A DNA stretch of 64,000 bases from an uncultured Lachnospiraceae bacterium (GTDB lineage Bacteria; Bacillota; Clostridia; Lachnospirales; Lachnospiraceae). The notes under the pieces are model-generated. The model had not been told where the DNA came from. It saw only the letters and a program-made list of their open reading frames with translations, and searched no databases. Shown here piece by piece: positions 35,210 through 44,994 of the stretch. The stretch lies in NCBI GenBank assembly GCA_910579395.1, contig CAJTUC010000019.1:13866-77865 (forward strand), given 5' to 3'. The position numbers were made by a program, and so were the translations under genes. Numbering within the stretch: position 1 is the stretch's first letter; each line of letters starts with the position of its first letter.

Positions 35210-36698
35210 AGGTATCTCCTTCCGGGGAATCCTCCATACGTTGTGCCGGTATCATGACCCGTACTTCCGTTCCCTCGCCTTTTTGGGATAAAATCGTCAG
35301 CCCGTACGCCATTCCGAAATTCATCCGAAGCCTTTCGTTCACATTTGCCAGTCCAAAACCGGATTCCGTTTCCTGACAGGGGCGCGTGATTTCTTTCTGA
35401 AGCCGCTTTAATTCCTCTTCCTCCATCCCCACACCATTGTCCTTTACACACAGACAGATCTTTTTTTCCCGTCCTTCCTGTATCATGAAACCGCTGATCG
35501 TAATCTTTCCCTTCGCTCTTTTATATTTAATTCCATGATACAGCGCATTTTCCACAAGAGGCTGCAGCGTCAGCTTCAGAATCCTGTATGGATAAAGCGC
35601 CGGCTCAATGGAAATCTCATAATCGAGAATATCATGATAACGCACCTGCTGGATTTCCAGATAACTGCGGATATGAAGTTCCTCGTCTTTAATTGTAATA
35701 AATTCCTTGCCATGGCTCAATACCAGACGGAAAAAATCCGATAACGACACGACCATATCGACCGCCTGCTCCGATAAATTCCCCTCAATCAGCCAAATGA
35801 TCGTATCCAGCGTATTATATAGAAAATGAGGATTGATCTGTTCCTGCAGCAGGCGCAGCTCCGCATAACGCATCTTCCGTTCATCCTCTTTGATCTGACT
35901 CACCATGACTTCAAGGTGTTTTGACATTTCATTCACGCTGTCGGCCAGCTGTGACACTTCATCCCTCGTCTCAACGCCGGCTCTCGCGGAAAAATCCCCC
36001 GCCGAAATCTGCCTTGTCACACCGCAAAGTTCCCTGATCGGCCTTGTGATGCCGTTGGCGATAAAGGAAGATAAAAGCAGGATACAGATAATCAGGCAGA
36101 AGAGCAGCGCCGTCCACAGCACAATGAATTTCTGTACCTGATCGTTTAACTGCACCTTTAAGTTTTCAATACTCTTAGTCTGATAATAAATATAATACTG
36201 GATATCATCCTGAATCAACTCCGTCAGAATATAAATATTGTTATCCAGCATTTCAATATTTTCATCATAATGACCGCCTTCTTCCAGATTGAGCTTAATA
36301 TCATCTACCCTGTCTTCCAGCGTATCGATATTGCGCAGCAGCCGCTGCAGCCATGATTTACTATCCTTATCTGTCGTGATCCGCATCAGGACACCGAAAT
36401 CTTCCCGCAGTTCCTCGATGACCTGATAAGGATCCTCCAACGTCTCATCACTGCTGATATTCTCAAAAGTCACGGCACCCACCACCAGCTTATAGAGGCT
36501 CTCGTCCATCTCTTCCTTAAAGTTCAGATTATAGCTGTTGGCAATCGTCATATTGCTGACGATCTCATCGTAAGCATAGCTGTAATTCCGAAGAGAAAAA
36601 ATCAGATAAATCGTAATACATACAAAGGGCAGCACCGTTCCTAAAATTATGATCATCAGCTTATTCTTCAGCGAATATTTATTCTTAGATTTATTCAT
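35178..36698 (-). CDS. sensor histidine kinase, YesM/LytS family
   Basis: Membrane helices lie at about residues 13-36 and 191-214, with an extracytoplasmic sensor between them. A HAMP domain follows (about 215-270), then the His_kinase domain with the phospho-acceptor His291 in QEQINPHFLYNTLDTI, and an ATPase domain (LQPLVENALYHGIK, DNGVGM). Length 506. It is the first gene of the kinase, lipoprotein, regulator set. It probably senses a pentose or galactose-type sugar through the lipoprotein. Confidence 0.93.
   Translation of the reverse strand: MNKSKNKYSLKNKLMIIILGTVLPFVCITIYLIFSLRNYSYAYDEIVSNMTIANSYNLNFKEEMDESLYKLVVGAVTFENISSDETLEDPYQVIEELREDFGVLMRITTDKDSKSWLQRLLRNIDTLEDRVDDIKLNLEEGGHYDENIEMLDNNIYILTELIQDDIQYYIYYQTKSIENLKVQLNDQVQKFIVLWTALLFCLIICILLLSSFIANGITRPIRELCGVTRQISAGDFSARAGVETRDEVSQLADSVNEMSKHLEVMVSQIKEDERKMRYAELRLLQEQINPHFLYNTLDTIIWLIEGNLSEQAVDMVVSLSDFFRLVLSHGKEFITIKDEELHIRSYLEIQQVRYHDILDYEISIEPALYPYRILKLTLQPLVENALYHGIKYKRAKGKITISGFMIQEGREKKICLCVKDNGVGMEEEELKRLQKEITRPCQETESGFGLANVNERLRMNFGMAYGLTILSQKGEGTEVRVMIPAQRMEDSPEGDTYETSQAEKGT
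35181..35204 (-). repeat. TGAGAAAGGA leader motif inside a gene overlap
   Basis: Minus strand ACATCGCAGGCTGAGAAAGG, ending AACA. Here the motif lies within the overlap of the kinase 3' end and the lipoprotein 5' end, so it is coding in two frames. It matches 21641-21664 at 22 of 24 bases. Confidence 0.55.
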
Positions 36699-36772
36699 AG
36701 ATCATTCTTCCTTATTGCGCTTTCATGAAAAACGTTGTACTATTAAAGCAATTAGTCTTTCATTCCGTACTT

Positions 36773-36800
36773 TAATTATTTAACATAATTATTTAACATA
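36773..36800. repeat. short tandem repeat upstream of the membrane GGDEF gene
   Basis: AATTATTTAACAT occurs twice in direct succession, just before the ribosome binding site AGAAAGG. It lies in the divergent gap between the kinase and GGDEF genes and could be a promoter-proximal operator. Confidence 0.4.
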
Positions 36801-36819
36801 AGAAAGGTATACTACCGAA

Positions 36820-37908
36820 ATGAATTCTTCCTGGCTTCAAAAAGCAATCGGCTATATTAATAAAGATACCAGCGAGCAGAACGAATCTCCCAAACTGATT
36901 GTCGTTATTAGAATTCTGGTTCTTTCCATGCTTTTTTATATTATCATAAACAGTATAATCTATGTCAGTATTCTAAACAATATTGGAATTGCAATTTTAT
37001 TTGCTTCTTTTCTGATCTTCCTGGCTATTTTTTTAATGTCCTATCACGTTCACACGACCAGAGTCGTATACACACTGGCTTTGTGCATGTCGGCATGGAT
37101 CGTCGTTAATATTGTCTATTTCGGCTGGGATGTCGGCGTACAGCATTTCATTCTTGTCATGCTCATCCTCAGCTTTTTTTCCGGCTATTCACAATATACC
37201 TTCAAAGCCTTTACCGCCGCCGTGCTCTGCTGTTTCCGCATTTATCTGTTCTTTCTGTGCCAAAGCCGGGAGCCGGCCGTTATCCTTACGCCAATAATGA
37301 CCAATTCTCTGCAGATCATCAACACGCTCATGATCTTCTGGTGTATTTCCGTGATCGCCTATGTATTCAGCAAAGACTCGCAGGCACTGGAAGGAAAACT
37401 GATCGATTATAATAACCTGCTGCAGGATCAGGCCAATACGGATGCACTGACCGGATTATATAACCGCCGGAAAGCAATGCAGTATTTGGAAGAACTCCTG
37501 ACGCCTTCCAATCATGACTTTACAAGCATTTGTATCTGCGATATCGATTTTTTTAAAAAAGTTAACGACAACTATGGTCATGACGTGGGTGATATTGTTC
37601 TGCAGAATCTTGCCGATATTATGACGACAACATTGGAGAAAAATATTCTGGCCGCCAGATGGGGCGGCGAGGAATTTCTGCTCGTCTTTTCAGGCTACAA
37701 TGGCGACGAGGCCTATGCAAAACTGGAAACCCTCAGAAATAATATCAAGTCCCTTGAATTTAAGGCCAAAGAGCAGACCTTTTCCATTACGATGACCTTC
37801 GGCCTGGCTGAATATGATTTCAGTTCCGACATCGATACGATCATCAAGGAAGCGGACGAGAAACTATATATGGGCAAGGAGAACGGAAGAGATCAGATTG
37901 TTTTTTAA
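36820..37908 (+). CDS. multi-pass membrane diguanylate cyclase
   Basis: The first ~190 residues hold about five or six membrane helices, a MASE-like sensor. The C-terminal GGDEF domain carries GGEEF (near residue 282), a functional variant, and lacks the RxxD inhibitory site. The start ATG at 36820 has AGAAAGG 12 bases upstream. It lies divergent from the sugar-sensing kinase. It is the third cyclase in the window and differs from the others in having no periplasmic domain. Confidence 0.88.
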   Translation: MNSSWLQKAIGYINKDTSEQNESPKLIVVIRILVLSMLFYIIINSIIYVSILNNIGIAILFASFLIFLAIFLMSYHVHTTRVVYTLALCMSAWIVVNIVYFGWDVGVQHFILVMLILSFFSGYSQYTFKAFTAAVLCCFRIYLFFLCQSREPAVILTPIMTNSLQIINTLMIFWCISVIAYVFSKDSQALEGKLIDYNNLLQDQANTDALTGLYNRRKAMQYLEELLTPSNHDFTSICICDIDFFKKVNDNYGHDVGDIVLQNLADIMTTTLEKNILAARWGGEEFLLVFSGYNGDEAYAKLETLRNNIKSLEFKAKEQTFSITMTFGLAEYDFSSDIDTIIKEADEKLYMGKENGRDQIVF

Positions 37909-37991
37909 TCCTGTAACAAAAGATATTCAATGAATGATGCCCTGCTTCTGTACATATACTTAATCAAAACCGTCAGAAGCGGGGGATTTTT

Positions 37992-39848
37992 TTGAAAAAA
38001 AAGCTTTCTCCCAAACAATGGGCAGGGGCAATTCTATTATTGTTCCTCTTTATCTTATTCACGCTCTTTCTTTACAGCCGGTTCCACGAAGATGCCCGGT
38101 TCGAAAAATTTGCCGAAAAATTTTTCCTGACGGAGTTATGCTCCAACCCCGTCACTTTCCACTATACCCTTTCTGAGCCTGCCGCATACGAAATCGACGA
38201 AAGCACGCTCACCCTTCCGGTATACCATGCCGGTCAGGCATCCGAAGAACTGGAAAAAATCCGAACCGTTCTAGTCGCTCTACGGAAATTTCATCCCGAA
38301 AACATGTCCGCAGCGAACCAATACACTTATATACTGCTCTCCACTTATCTGACTGCCGCCGAGAACTGCTCTTCCTATCTTTATTATGAAGAACCACTTT
38401 CACCTTCCTCAGGTGTGCAGTCCTCTCTTCCGGTGCTGCTTGCCGAATACCGGTTATCTTCCGCAAAGGATATCGAAAATTATCTGTCCATCCTTTCCCA
38501 GATTCCGGCTTATCTGGAGGGTATCGCGCTCTATGAACGGGAAAAAGCGCAATACGGACTTTTTATGTCTGATGCTTCCGCTGATAAGGTAATTGAACAA
38601 TGCGACACGCTGATGGACAGACAGGCTCTGGAAGCCGAAAGCCACTTCCTGGAAACCACCTTCACACAGCGGCTTACAAAACTCGTTGAGCAGGGCCTTA
38701 TCGAAACATCAGAAGCTGAGCAATGGCAGGCGGAGAATAAGCGTCTGCTCACAACAGTCGTTGCCCCTGCCTATGACAGGCTCGCCGATGAACTGACTTT
38801 GCTAAAAGGCAGCGGAACGAATACGCAGGGGCTTGCCTGTTATGAAAACGGCAGAGAATATTACCAGGCCTATCTTCGCCTGTCAACCGGCTCCTACCGC
38901 ACAGTTCCCGAAATTAAAAAAATGCTTTCCAATGATTTTGAAAAAAATTATGTTTCTCTTATCACACTTTTGCGGGAATATCCGGCGCTAAGCGATTCAC
39001 TTCCTTCCGTGAACAGTACTTTTCCGACGGTCTCTCCCGAAAAGATACTCGCCGGACTGCAGCAAATGATCACGGAAGATTTTCCGGCCATTCCACAGCA
39101 GACCGGCTGTACCGTCAAATATGTTGACGAAGCGCTGGAACCATACTCCGCGCCTGCTTTCTACATGGTACCCCCCATCGATGACATGGCGGAAAATACG
39201 ATATACATTAATCGATTAGATACCGCCGAAGGGCTTTCTCTTTTTACCACGCTCGCGCACGAAGGGTACCCGGGACATCTTTATCAGACCGTATACAGCG
39301 GTTCCTATTTACGTTCCATCGGTGCCAGCCCTCTGCGGAGCATTCTGTCTTACGGCGGTTATACAGAAGGATGGGCGACCTATACGGAGCTCCTATCCTA
39401 TGATTATACTATCCGGCTGACCAAAGATATGCATCCCGAAACGGAAGCTCTTTATCTGGCAGAAAAACTGAACCGCCAGATTCAGTTATGTCTTTATTCC
39501 ATACTGGACATTATCATCCACTATGAAGGCGCACCGTACGAAAGAGTCTGCGAAATCCTCTCCGCCATAGGCATTTCAGAAGATGAGACTATGCGCGCCG
39601 TTTACGAATACATCATTGAGGAACCCTGTAATTATCTGAAATACTATCTGGGCTATCTGGAAATCGAAGCACTGAAAGAACAGGCCGAAACCATCTGGAC
39701 AGAGAGTTCCGGAGAAGGAGCTTTTACCCTGTACCGTTTTCACAGATTCCTGCTCGAAAACGGCCCTGCGGATTTCAGGATTCTCTCCCGTCTGCTGGAG
39801 ACCACCCGCCTGAATGGACGGTCTTACCTGTTGGAAAAAAAGAATTGA
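37992..39848 (+). CDS. membrane-anchored DUF885 metallopeptidase-like protein
   Basis: A single N-terminal membrane helix (AILLLFLFILFTLFLYS) is followed by a large extracytoplasmic DUF885 domain. The zinc-site motif is HEGYPGH (about residues 423-429), with a downstream Glu in YTEGWATYTE. The family is a gluzincin-like peptidase group with little biochemical work. The start codon is TTG, with GCGGGGGA upstream; no ATG nearby fits. The 3' end overlaps the convergent MarR gene by 25 bases. Confidence 0.87.
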   Translation: MKKKLSPKQWAGAILLLFLFILFTLFLYSRFHEDARFEKFAEKFFLTELCSNPVTFHYTLSEPAAYEIDESTLTLPVYHAGQASEELEKIRTVLVALRKFHPENMSAANQYTYILLSTYLTAAENCSSYLYYEEPLSPSSGVQSSLPVLLAEYRLSSAKDIENYLSILSQIPAYLEGIALYEREKAQYGLFMSDASADKVIEQCDTLMDRQALEAESHFLETTFTQRLTKLVEQGLIETSEAEQWQAENKRLLTTVVAPAYDRLADELTLLKGSGTNTQGLACYENGREYYQAYLRLSTGSYRTVPEIKKMLSNDFEKNYVSLITLLREYPALSDSLPSVNSTFPTVSPEKILAGLQQMITEDFPAIPQQTGCTVKYVDEALEPYSAPAFYMVPPIDDMAENTIYINRLDTAEGLSLFTTLAHEGYPGHLYQTVYSGSYLRSIGASPLRSILSYGGYTEGWATYTELLSYDYTIRLTKDMHPETEALYLAEKLNRQIQLCLYSILDIIIHYEGAPYERVCEILSAIGISEDETMRAVYEYIIEEPCNYLKYYLGYLEIEALKEQAETIWTESSGEGAFTLYRFHRFLLENGPADFRILSRLLETTRLNGRSYLLEKKN

Positions 39849-40261
39849 TTGATACGCTGTAAAGCCTTCTCCAACACCAGTTTTTCCTCTTCCGAGAGCG
39901 GCTCCACGATTGCATTGACCATTTTCTCGTGGAATTTCTGATGATGGAGAAAGGCCTGCTTTCCCTTCTCCGTAAGAGAAACGAGTACGACTCTTCTGTC
40001 CTCTTCGCTCCTGACCCTCTCTACATAATTCTTTTTCACGAGACTGTTAATGGAAATTGTCAGCGTTCCTGTCGTAACACGCAGCATTTTGGCGACCGTT
40101 GACATATTCTTCTTTTCTCCAATGCCAATCGCCTCTATGACATGGATATCATTCGTCGTAAGGTCTTTATATTCTCCCGTACGAATTGCTCTTTCTTCAA
40201 TTTCATTAATATTCCTGAATGTTTTGACCAGCACATCATTCAGGGTGTTATTTATATCCAT
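39824..40261 (-). CDS. MarR-family transcriptional regulator
   Basis: A 145-residue winged-helix regulator: STVAKMLRVTTGTLTISINS as recognition region, then the wing with RSEEDRRVVLVSLTEKG. It lies downstream of the ABC exporter genes on the same strand and may control them in response to a lipophilic or antimicrobial compound. ATG follows an unusually G-rich ribosome binding site (eight G in a row). The end overlaps the DUF885 gene. Confidence 0.9.
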   Translation of the reverse strand: MDINNTLNDVLVKTFRNINEIEERAIRTGEYKDLTTNDIHVIEAIGIGEKKNMSTVAKMLRVTTGTLTISINSLVKKNYVERVRSEEDRRVVLVSLTEKGKQAFLHHQKFHEKMVNAIVEPLSEEEKLVLEKALQRINQFFFSNR

Positions 40262-40306
40262 TTCTATCCCCCCCCTGTCCGCTTTGTGGACACTTACTCA
40301 ACTCAT

Positions 40307-40417
40307 GGAGAATGACTCGCAGAGACATTCTCCAGTGTAAGAAAGACTTGCTCCGCAAGTCGTAGAACTTCTTCACGAAGCGGCCTCTGCCGCGAGTGTT
40401 AGAAGTTCTTCTTACGC
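40307..40417 (-). repeat. three-way-junction structured element, copy 2, with AGAATG hairpin
   Basis: The junction part is 40335-40417. P1 is GTGTAAGAA with TTCTTACGC. P2 is AGAACTTCT with AGAAGTTCT. P3 is CAC/GTG plus GCGGC/GCCGC with loop CTCT. P4 is GACTTGC with GCAAGTC. A hairpin GGAGAATG/CATTCTCC is at 40307-40333. It begins two bases after the stop codon of the ABC exporter permease. Stems differ in sequence from copy 1 but pair equally well. Confidence 0.75.
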
Positions 40418-40419
40418 TT

Positions 40420-43400
40420 TTATTCGATCGATTTCAGAGATTCCGCCATATTAATCTTCTCCAGCTTAAAGAACATCAGCCCGTTGACGAACACCGCAAA
40501 AACAAACGTGAGCACAAAACTCCATAAATAGCTGACAGGTTCGATCAGTGTCTTAAAAGACACCATGTCGATATTGATATTGTACATGACAAACCAGTGC
40601 AGCCACTTCCCAAGCCCAAGTCCGACAATGGCTCCCATACCCGTCAGCACCAGATTTTCCCGGAAAACATAGTCCGCCGTTTCCTTCGCATAAAAACCAA
40701 GTACCTTAATTGTCGCAATTTCCCGGATCCGCTCTGTAATATTAATATTGGTCAGATTATAGAGCACGATAAAAGCGAGGCTTCCGGCGCAGATAATGAT
40801 CAGCGCAACAATATAATTCATGCTTTCCATCATCGAGCCAATCCTGTCCCGCATATCCTGTGTCACAGAAACGGCAAGAACATTGTCTCTGTCGGAAATC
40901 TCTGCAGCCGCTTCGTGTATATCGACGCCTTCCGACACGACAGCATAGGCGCTCTTATATTCCGGCTCCATACCGAGCTGTTCCGCATAAGTTTCTTTAT
41001 TCATATAGATATAATTATAGACAAAATTTTCACAAAGAGCGGATACCGTCACCGTGAGCGTGTTCATATCGCTGTCACGCAGCGTCACCTTATCTCCCAC
41101 TTTGATACCCATATTTTCCGCCATCTTTGCAGTCAGGACCGCCCCTCCCGCCGCAGGATACGGAATCGGCTCTCCGCTCTGTGTGTGAAGATTTAAAAAC
41201 GTACTGATTTCCTCCACATTTTCCGGAATCATCAGATTAACCGATTTTGTCCTCCCGCTGAAATCCAAATCGACGCTCTCTTCATAATGACAGGCTGTCT
41301 GCTCCAGCTTCCCGTCTAACTGTTCTGCCATCGCTCCGATATCCGCTCCCTGCACGCTTTCTGAGAAAGTGATGCCAATATCAAATATCTGAATTTCATC
41401 ATACTGCATATCCGCAATATTTGTCACGGAATCTTTTACGCCATAGCCCGTAACGAGCAGTGCCGTACAGCCGCTGATACCAAGAATCATCATAAAAAAC
41501 CGCTTTTTATATCTGAACAGGTTCCGCACGGAAACCTTGTGCAGAAACTTCATCCTGCCCCAGATAAAGGATACCTTTTCCAGGAAAATACGCTTGCCGC
41601 TCTTGGGTGCTTTTGGCCTGATCAGATTTGCCGGAACGCTGTACAGTTCGTACCTGCAGGAAAAATACGCCGCCCCCATGGAGCAGAGAAGCGCTGCCGC
41701 CAGAGACAGGACAGCGACCCAGACATCAAAATAGTATTCGATTTCTCCCATGCTGTACATAATACCGTAACCAATCCATATGACTCTCGGAAACAGCCAT
41801 GTACCGCCCGCAAAACCAACCACCGCACCAAGCGCCGCCGCAGAACCGGCATAGAACAGAAACTTTCCCATGATGGCGGCATTTCCATAACCAAGTGCCT
41901 TTAAAATCCCAATCTGTGTCCTCTGTTCCTCTACCATCCTGTTCATCGTTGTCATGCAGATCAACGCCGCCACCAGGAAAAAGAAAATGGGGAATACATT
42001 GGCTATCGCCGCAACAATATTGGAGTCACTTTCATAACAGGCGTATCCGATATTGGTATTCCGGGTCAGCACATAGGAATCCGGTGCTTCGATATCTGCA
42101 AGTTCCTCCCGCGCATCGTCTATTTTCTGCTGGGCATCCGCTACCTCTACTTCAAATTCGGCTTTCGCATCCTCATACTCCGTGCGGGCATCGGCAAGTT
42201 CCAGTTTACCGTCCTCCAAATCCGCCCTGCCTTCCTCCAGTTCCGTCTGTGCATCCGAAAGGTCCGTTTTCGCCTGGGCAAGTTCTGCTTTCCCGTTCTC
42301 TAACTCCACCTTTCCCTCTTCCAGTTCAGTCTTGGCATCGGCAAGCTGCACTTTGCCATCCTCAAGTTCCGTTCTGGCATTCGTTATTTCCGTTTTGGCC
42401 GCTGTCAGCTCTTCCTCCGCTTCCAGAAGCACTTTTTCCTGATAGGCAATCTCATCTTTTGCAATGCTAATCTGCTCTTTTCCCTCCTGAAACGCCGCTT
42501 TGCCGGCATCGATCTGTACAAGTCCGGCCTGAATCTGCGCAATCCCTTCCTGTAACTGCGCCTTTCCGGCCTGTATCTCTCCGAGTCCGGCATCGATCTG
42601 ACCGATTCCCGCCTGCAATTCCGCCCTGCCTGCCTGTATCTGGCCAAGGCCCGCTTCAAGCTGGCTCATTTGTGCGTCATAATCTTCCTGCGAAATTCCT
42701 CCAGCTTCCAGATAACCTTTTAACGCTTCTTTCTGTGCGTTCAATTCCGCTTCCTGTCCGGCGAGTTCTGCATCCTGCGCCGAAAGGGTATCCTTCTGCG
42801 CGCTCAGTCCCGACTCCTGTGTCGAGAGCGCATCGAGCTGTGTTGAAAGTTCGGTCTCCTGCCCGGCAAGTTCCGCTTCCTGCGCGAGCACTGCCGCTTC
42901 CTGTTCGAGCAGCAGCGTTTCTTTTTCCTGCAGCATTTCTTTTGCCTGCGCCAGTTCGTCCTTACCGTTCGCCAGCTTTATTTCGTTCTCAAAGATTTCC
43001 CATTCATGCAGGGCAAGTTCCGTTTCCGCATCCTGAATTTCCAGTTCCTTATCCTGAATCTCCTGCTCTCCGTCCAGAATTTCCTGTTCGCCATCCAGAA
43101 TTTCCTGCTCGTGGTCAGCAATTTCTTTTGTTCCGTCCGTAATCTTCTGTTCACCGTCGGCAATTTCCTGCTCCCCGTCTAATAATTCCTGTTCACCGTC
43201 CTCAATTTTCTGCAGAGCATCGTTCAGCTCCTCCTCCGCTTCCGCTTTCTTATCGTCCAGTTCTGTCTGGGCATCGTCAATCTTTTCCTGCGCTTCGGCA
43301 ATCAGTTTTTCATATCGTTGCTGCGCGAGCGCTTCCGTTTTTTCCTCCATCCCGTCCTGAAGAGAATCGATAAGATCCTGATATTCATCCGTATAGACAT

Positions 43401-44058
43401 CATACTTCTGCTTCGTCGTCACATAAATTTCTGTCAGATAGTCACAATCGAAAGCCTCTTTCGGCACATAAAGAAAAGCAGAGATGCGGCCCGTACCGAT
43501 GGAAGTCGTTCCACGTTCAAAATTGATATAAGAAGGAGAACGCACAATACCCACCGCCGTGAAAGTACGGCTTCCGAACATTTCCAGCGTATCCTCATCA
43601 TTGCTGTCCGTCACCGTAATCCGGGCACCGAGCATTTCTTCCCCGTAAAAAGCGGCATCCAGCAGGCATTCATCCGCTTTTTCCGGCATCCTTCCGGCAG
43701 TCACTACGATCCTGTTGATCGTCTCCGGCACCGCATGGATTTTATAGACCGACTCGTTCCCTTCCTCAAAAGCACAGATTGCATCTACCGAAATCGTTCC
43801 CTCCACATCGGCAATCTCATCCAGCGCTGCCAGTTCCTCTACATTTTCTTCTACAAATCCGACAGTCGATAACAGCCTGAAATCAAAAAAATTCTGCTCC
43901 GCCAGATAAGTATTTTCTGTCTCGATCATCGCCGGTGTCGTTGCCTTTAATCCTGCAAATAATCCGACGCCCAGCATCACGATCGACAAAATTGCCATAT
44001 ACCGCCCGAAGCTTTTTTTAATTTCCCTGACTGTCGTCTTAATCATTCCGCTGCTCAT
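40420..44058 (-). CDS. FtsX/MacB-type ABC permease with very long coiled-coil insert
   Basis: The 1212-residue protein has two FtsX-like permease units. After the first membrane helix (residues 16-36) comes an extracytoplasmic domain. It contains about 400 residues of near-perfect heptad and 7-residue repeats (about 243-653; EQEILDG and IQAGKAQL kinds). Membrane helices follow near 690-820, then the second unit with an extracytoplasmic domain and three helices near 1080-1200. The ATPase gene lies just upstream. The system may export or extract lipids or peptides, or act on the cell envelope, and the coiled coil would reach far into the wall. Confidence 0.88.
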   Translation of the reverse strand: MSSGMIKTTVREIKKSFGRYMAILSIVMLGVGLFAGLKATTPAMIETENTYLAEQNFFDFRLLSTVGFVEENVEELAALDEIADVEGTISVDAICAFEEGNESVYKIHAVPETINRIVVTAGRMPEKADECLLDAAFYGEEMLGARITVTDSNDEDTLEMFGSRTFTAVGIVRSPSYINFERGTTSIGTGRISAFLYVPKEAFDCDYLTEIYVTTKQKYDVYTDEYQDLIDSLQDGMEEKTEALAQQRYEKLIAEAQEKIDDAQTELDDKKAEAEEELNDALQKIEDGEQELLDGEQEIADGEQKITDGTKEIADHEQEILDGEQEILDGEQEIQDKELEIQDAETELALHEWEIFENEIKLANGKDELAQAKEMLQEKETLLLEQEAAVLAQEAELAGQETELSTQLDALSTQESGLSAQKDTLSAQDAELAGQEAELNAQKEALKGYLEAGGISQEDYDAQMSQLEAGLGQIQAGRAELQAGIGQIDAGLGEIQAGKAQLQEGIAQIQAGLVQIDAGKAAFQEGKEQISIAKDEIAYQEKVLLEAEEELTAAKTEITNARTELEDGKVQLADAKTELEEGKVELENGKAELAQAKTDLSDAQTELEEGRADLEDGKLELADARTEYEDAKAEFEVEVADAQQKIDDAREELADIEAPDSYVLTRNTNIGYACYESDSNIVAAIANVFPIFFFLVAALICMTTMNRMVEEQRTQIGILKALGYGNAAIMGKFLFYAGSAAALGAVVGFAGGTWLFPRVIWIGYGIMYSMGEIEYYFDVWVAVLSLAAALLCSMGAAYFSCRYELYSVPANLIRPKAPKSGKRIFLEKVSFIWGRMKFLHKVSVRNLFRYKKRFFMMILGISGCTALLVTGYGVKDSVTNIADMQYDEIQIFDIGITFSESVQGADIGAMAEQLDGKLEQTACHYEESVDLDFSGRTKSVNLMIPENVEEISTFLNLHTQSGEPIPYPAAGGAVLTAKMAENMGIKVGDKVTLRDSDMNTLTVTVSALCENFVYNYIYMNKETYAEQLGMEPEYKSAYAVVSEGVDIHEAAAEISDRDNVLAVSVTQDMRDRIGSMMESMNYIVALIIICAGSLAFIVLYNLTNINITERIREIATIKVLGFYAKETADYVFRENLVLTGMGAIVGLGLGKWLHWFVMYNINIDMVSFKTLIEPVSYLWSFVLTFVFAVFVNGLMFFKLEKINMAESLKSIE

Positions 44059-44086
44059 TCATTCGACTCCCTGCGAAAAAAACATC

Positions 44087-44791
44087 CTACCATTCAATCT
44101 CTTCCACCGGTACAATGTGCTCATTTATCTCCATTTTGTCCACCGTTCCGTTCTTCACCGTGATAATTCTGTCCGCCATTGCCGTCAACGCCTGATTATG
44201 CGTGATAACTACAACCGTCATGCCTTCCTTTCTGCACGCATCCTGCAGCAGCTTCAAGACTGCCTTACCTGTATTATAATCCAGCGCCCCCGTTGGCTCA
44301 TCGCATAGCAAAAGCTTTGGATTCTTGGCAAGCGCCCTGGCAATTGCCACTCTCTGCTGCTCTCCGCCGGATAACTGCGCCGGAAAGTTTCCTGCCCGGT
44401 CTTTCAGACCGACCATTTCCAGAACAGACATTGCATCCAGCGGCTCCTTACAAATTTGTGCTGCCAGTTCAACATTTTCAAGCGCTGTCAAATTCGGCAC
44501 CAGATTATAGAACTGAAACACAAAACCAATATCATATCTTCTATACGATGTCAGTTTCTTTTTATTATAGGCCGAAATCTCTTCCCCATCCAATATGGCC
44601 TGTCCTGAAGAAAGGCTGTCCATTCCGCCCAAAATATTCAAAATCGTCGTCTTACCTGCCCCAGAGGCTCCGACCACGACACAAAATTCTCCTTTTTCAA
44701 TCGCAAAATTTACATTTCTTAACGCCTCAATATCCACTTCCCCCATGTGGTATGTCTTACCGACATTCCGAAATTCCACAAATGAGCCCAT
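44087..44791 (-). CDS. ABC transporter ATPase, LolD/MacB type
   Basis: A 234-residue ATPase with Walker A GASGAGKT, signature LSGGEQQR and Walker B LLLCDEPTGALD. It belongs to the LolD/MacB/FtsE group, which pairs with FtsX-type permeases, and the permease gene follows 28 bases later. Upstream are three hairpins and structured element copy 3. Confidence 0.93.
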   Translation of the reverse strand: MGSFVEFRNVGKTYHMGEVDIEALRNVNFAIEKGEFCVVVGASGAGKTTILNILGGMDSLSSGQAILDGEEISAYNKKKLTSYRRYDIGFVFQFYNLVPNLTALENVELAAQICKEPLDAMSVLEMVGLKDRAGNFPAQLSGGEQQRVAIARALAKNPKLLLCDEPTGALDYNTGKAVLKLLQDACRKEGMTVVVITHNQALTAMADRIITVKNGTVDKMEINEHIVPVEEIEW

Positions 44792-44821
44792 GCCGTATCC
44801 TCTCCTGTTTTCTCACGCAAA

Positions 44822-44909
44822 CTGCCGTGATTCCGCTTCACGGAATCTCAAAATCTCATGACAAGCAAAAGCTTGTCATGGAAGAATGCCTGCACCTCAA
44901 GGCATTCTT
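44822..44909 (-). other. hairpin-rich leader of the ABC exporter genes
   Basis: Three stems lie in series: GATTCCG/CGGAATC (about 44829-44847), CATGACAAGC/GCTTGTCATG (about 44858-44880), and AAGAATGCC/GGCATTCTT (44883-44909). The leader then runs into GCGTGAGAAAACAGGAGAGG before ATG. The last stem belongs to the AGAATG hairpin family. No T run is present, so these look like leader structures rather than terminators. Confidence 0.5.
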
Positions 44910-44911
44910 TC

Positions 44912-44994
44912 GGGCGAGAAAGGCTCGCGCTGCGAGCCGTAGAGCTTCTTAGCGAAATGCCCATTGGCATGAACTTTAGAAGCTCTTCTCGCCC
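44912..44994 (-). repeat. three-way-junction structured element, copy 3
   Basis: P1 is GGGCGAGAA (44912-44920) with TTCTCGCCC (44986-44994). P2 is AGAGCTTCT with AGAAGCTCT. P3 is AGC/ACT (G-U paired only in minus-strand RNA) plus ATGCC/GGCAT with loop CATT. P4 is GGCTCGC with GCGAGCC. The element supplies the last codons and stop TAA of the Mrr-like gene, so it overlaps coding sequence. Confidence 0.75.

Noticed and set aside
42672..43142. Plus-strand open frame of 156 residues
   Set aside because: It is antisense to the coiled-coil repeats of the ABC permease; its Pro/Arg-rich composition follows from that.
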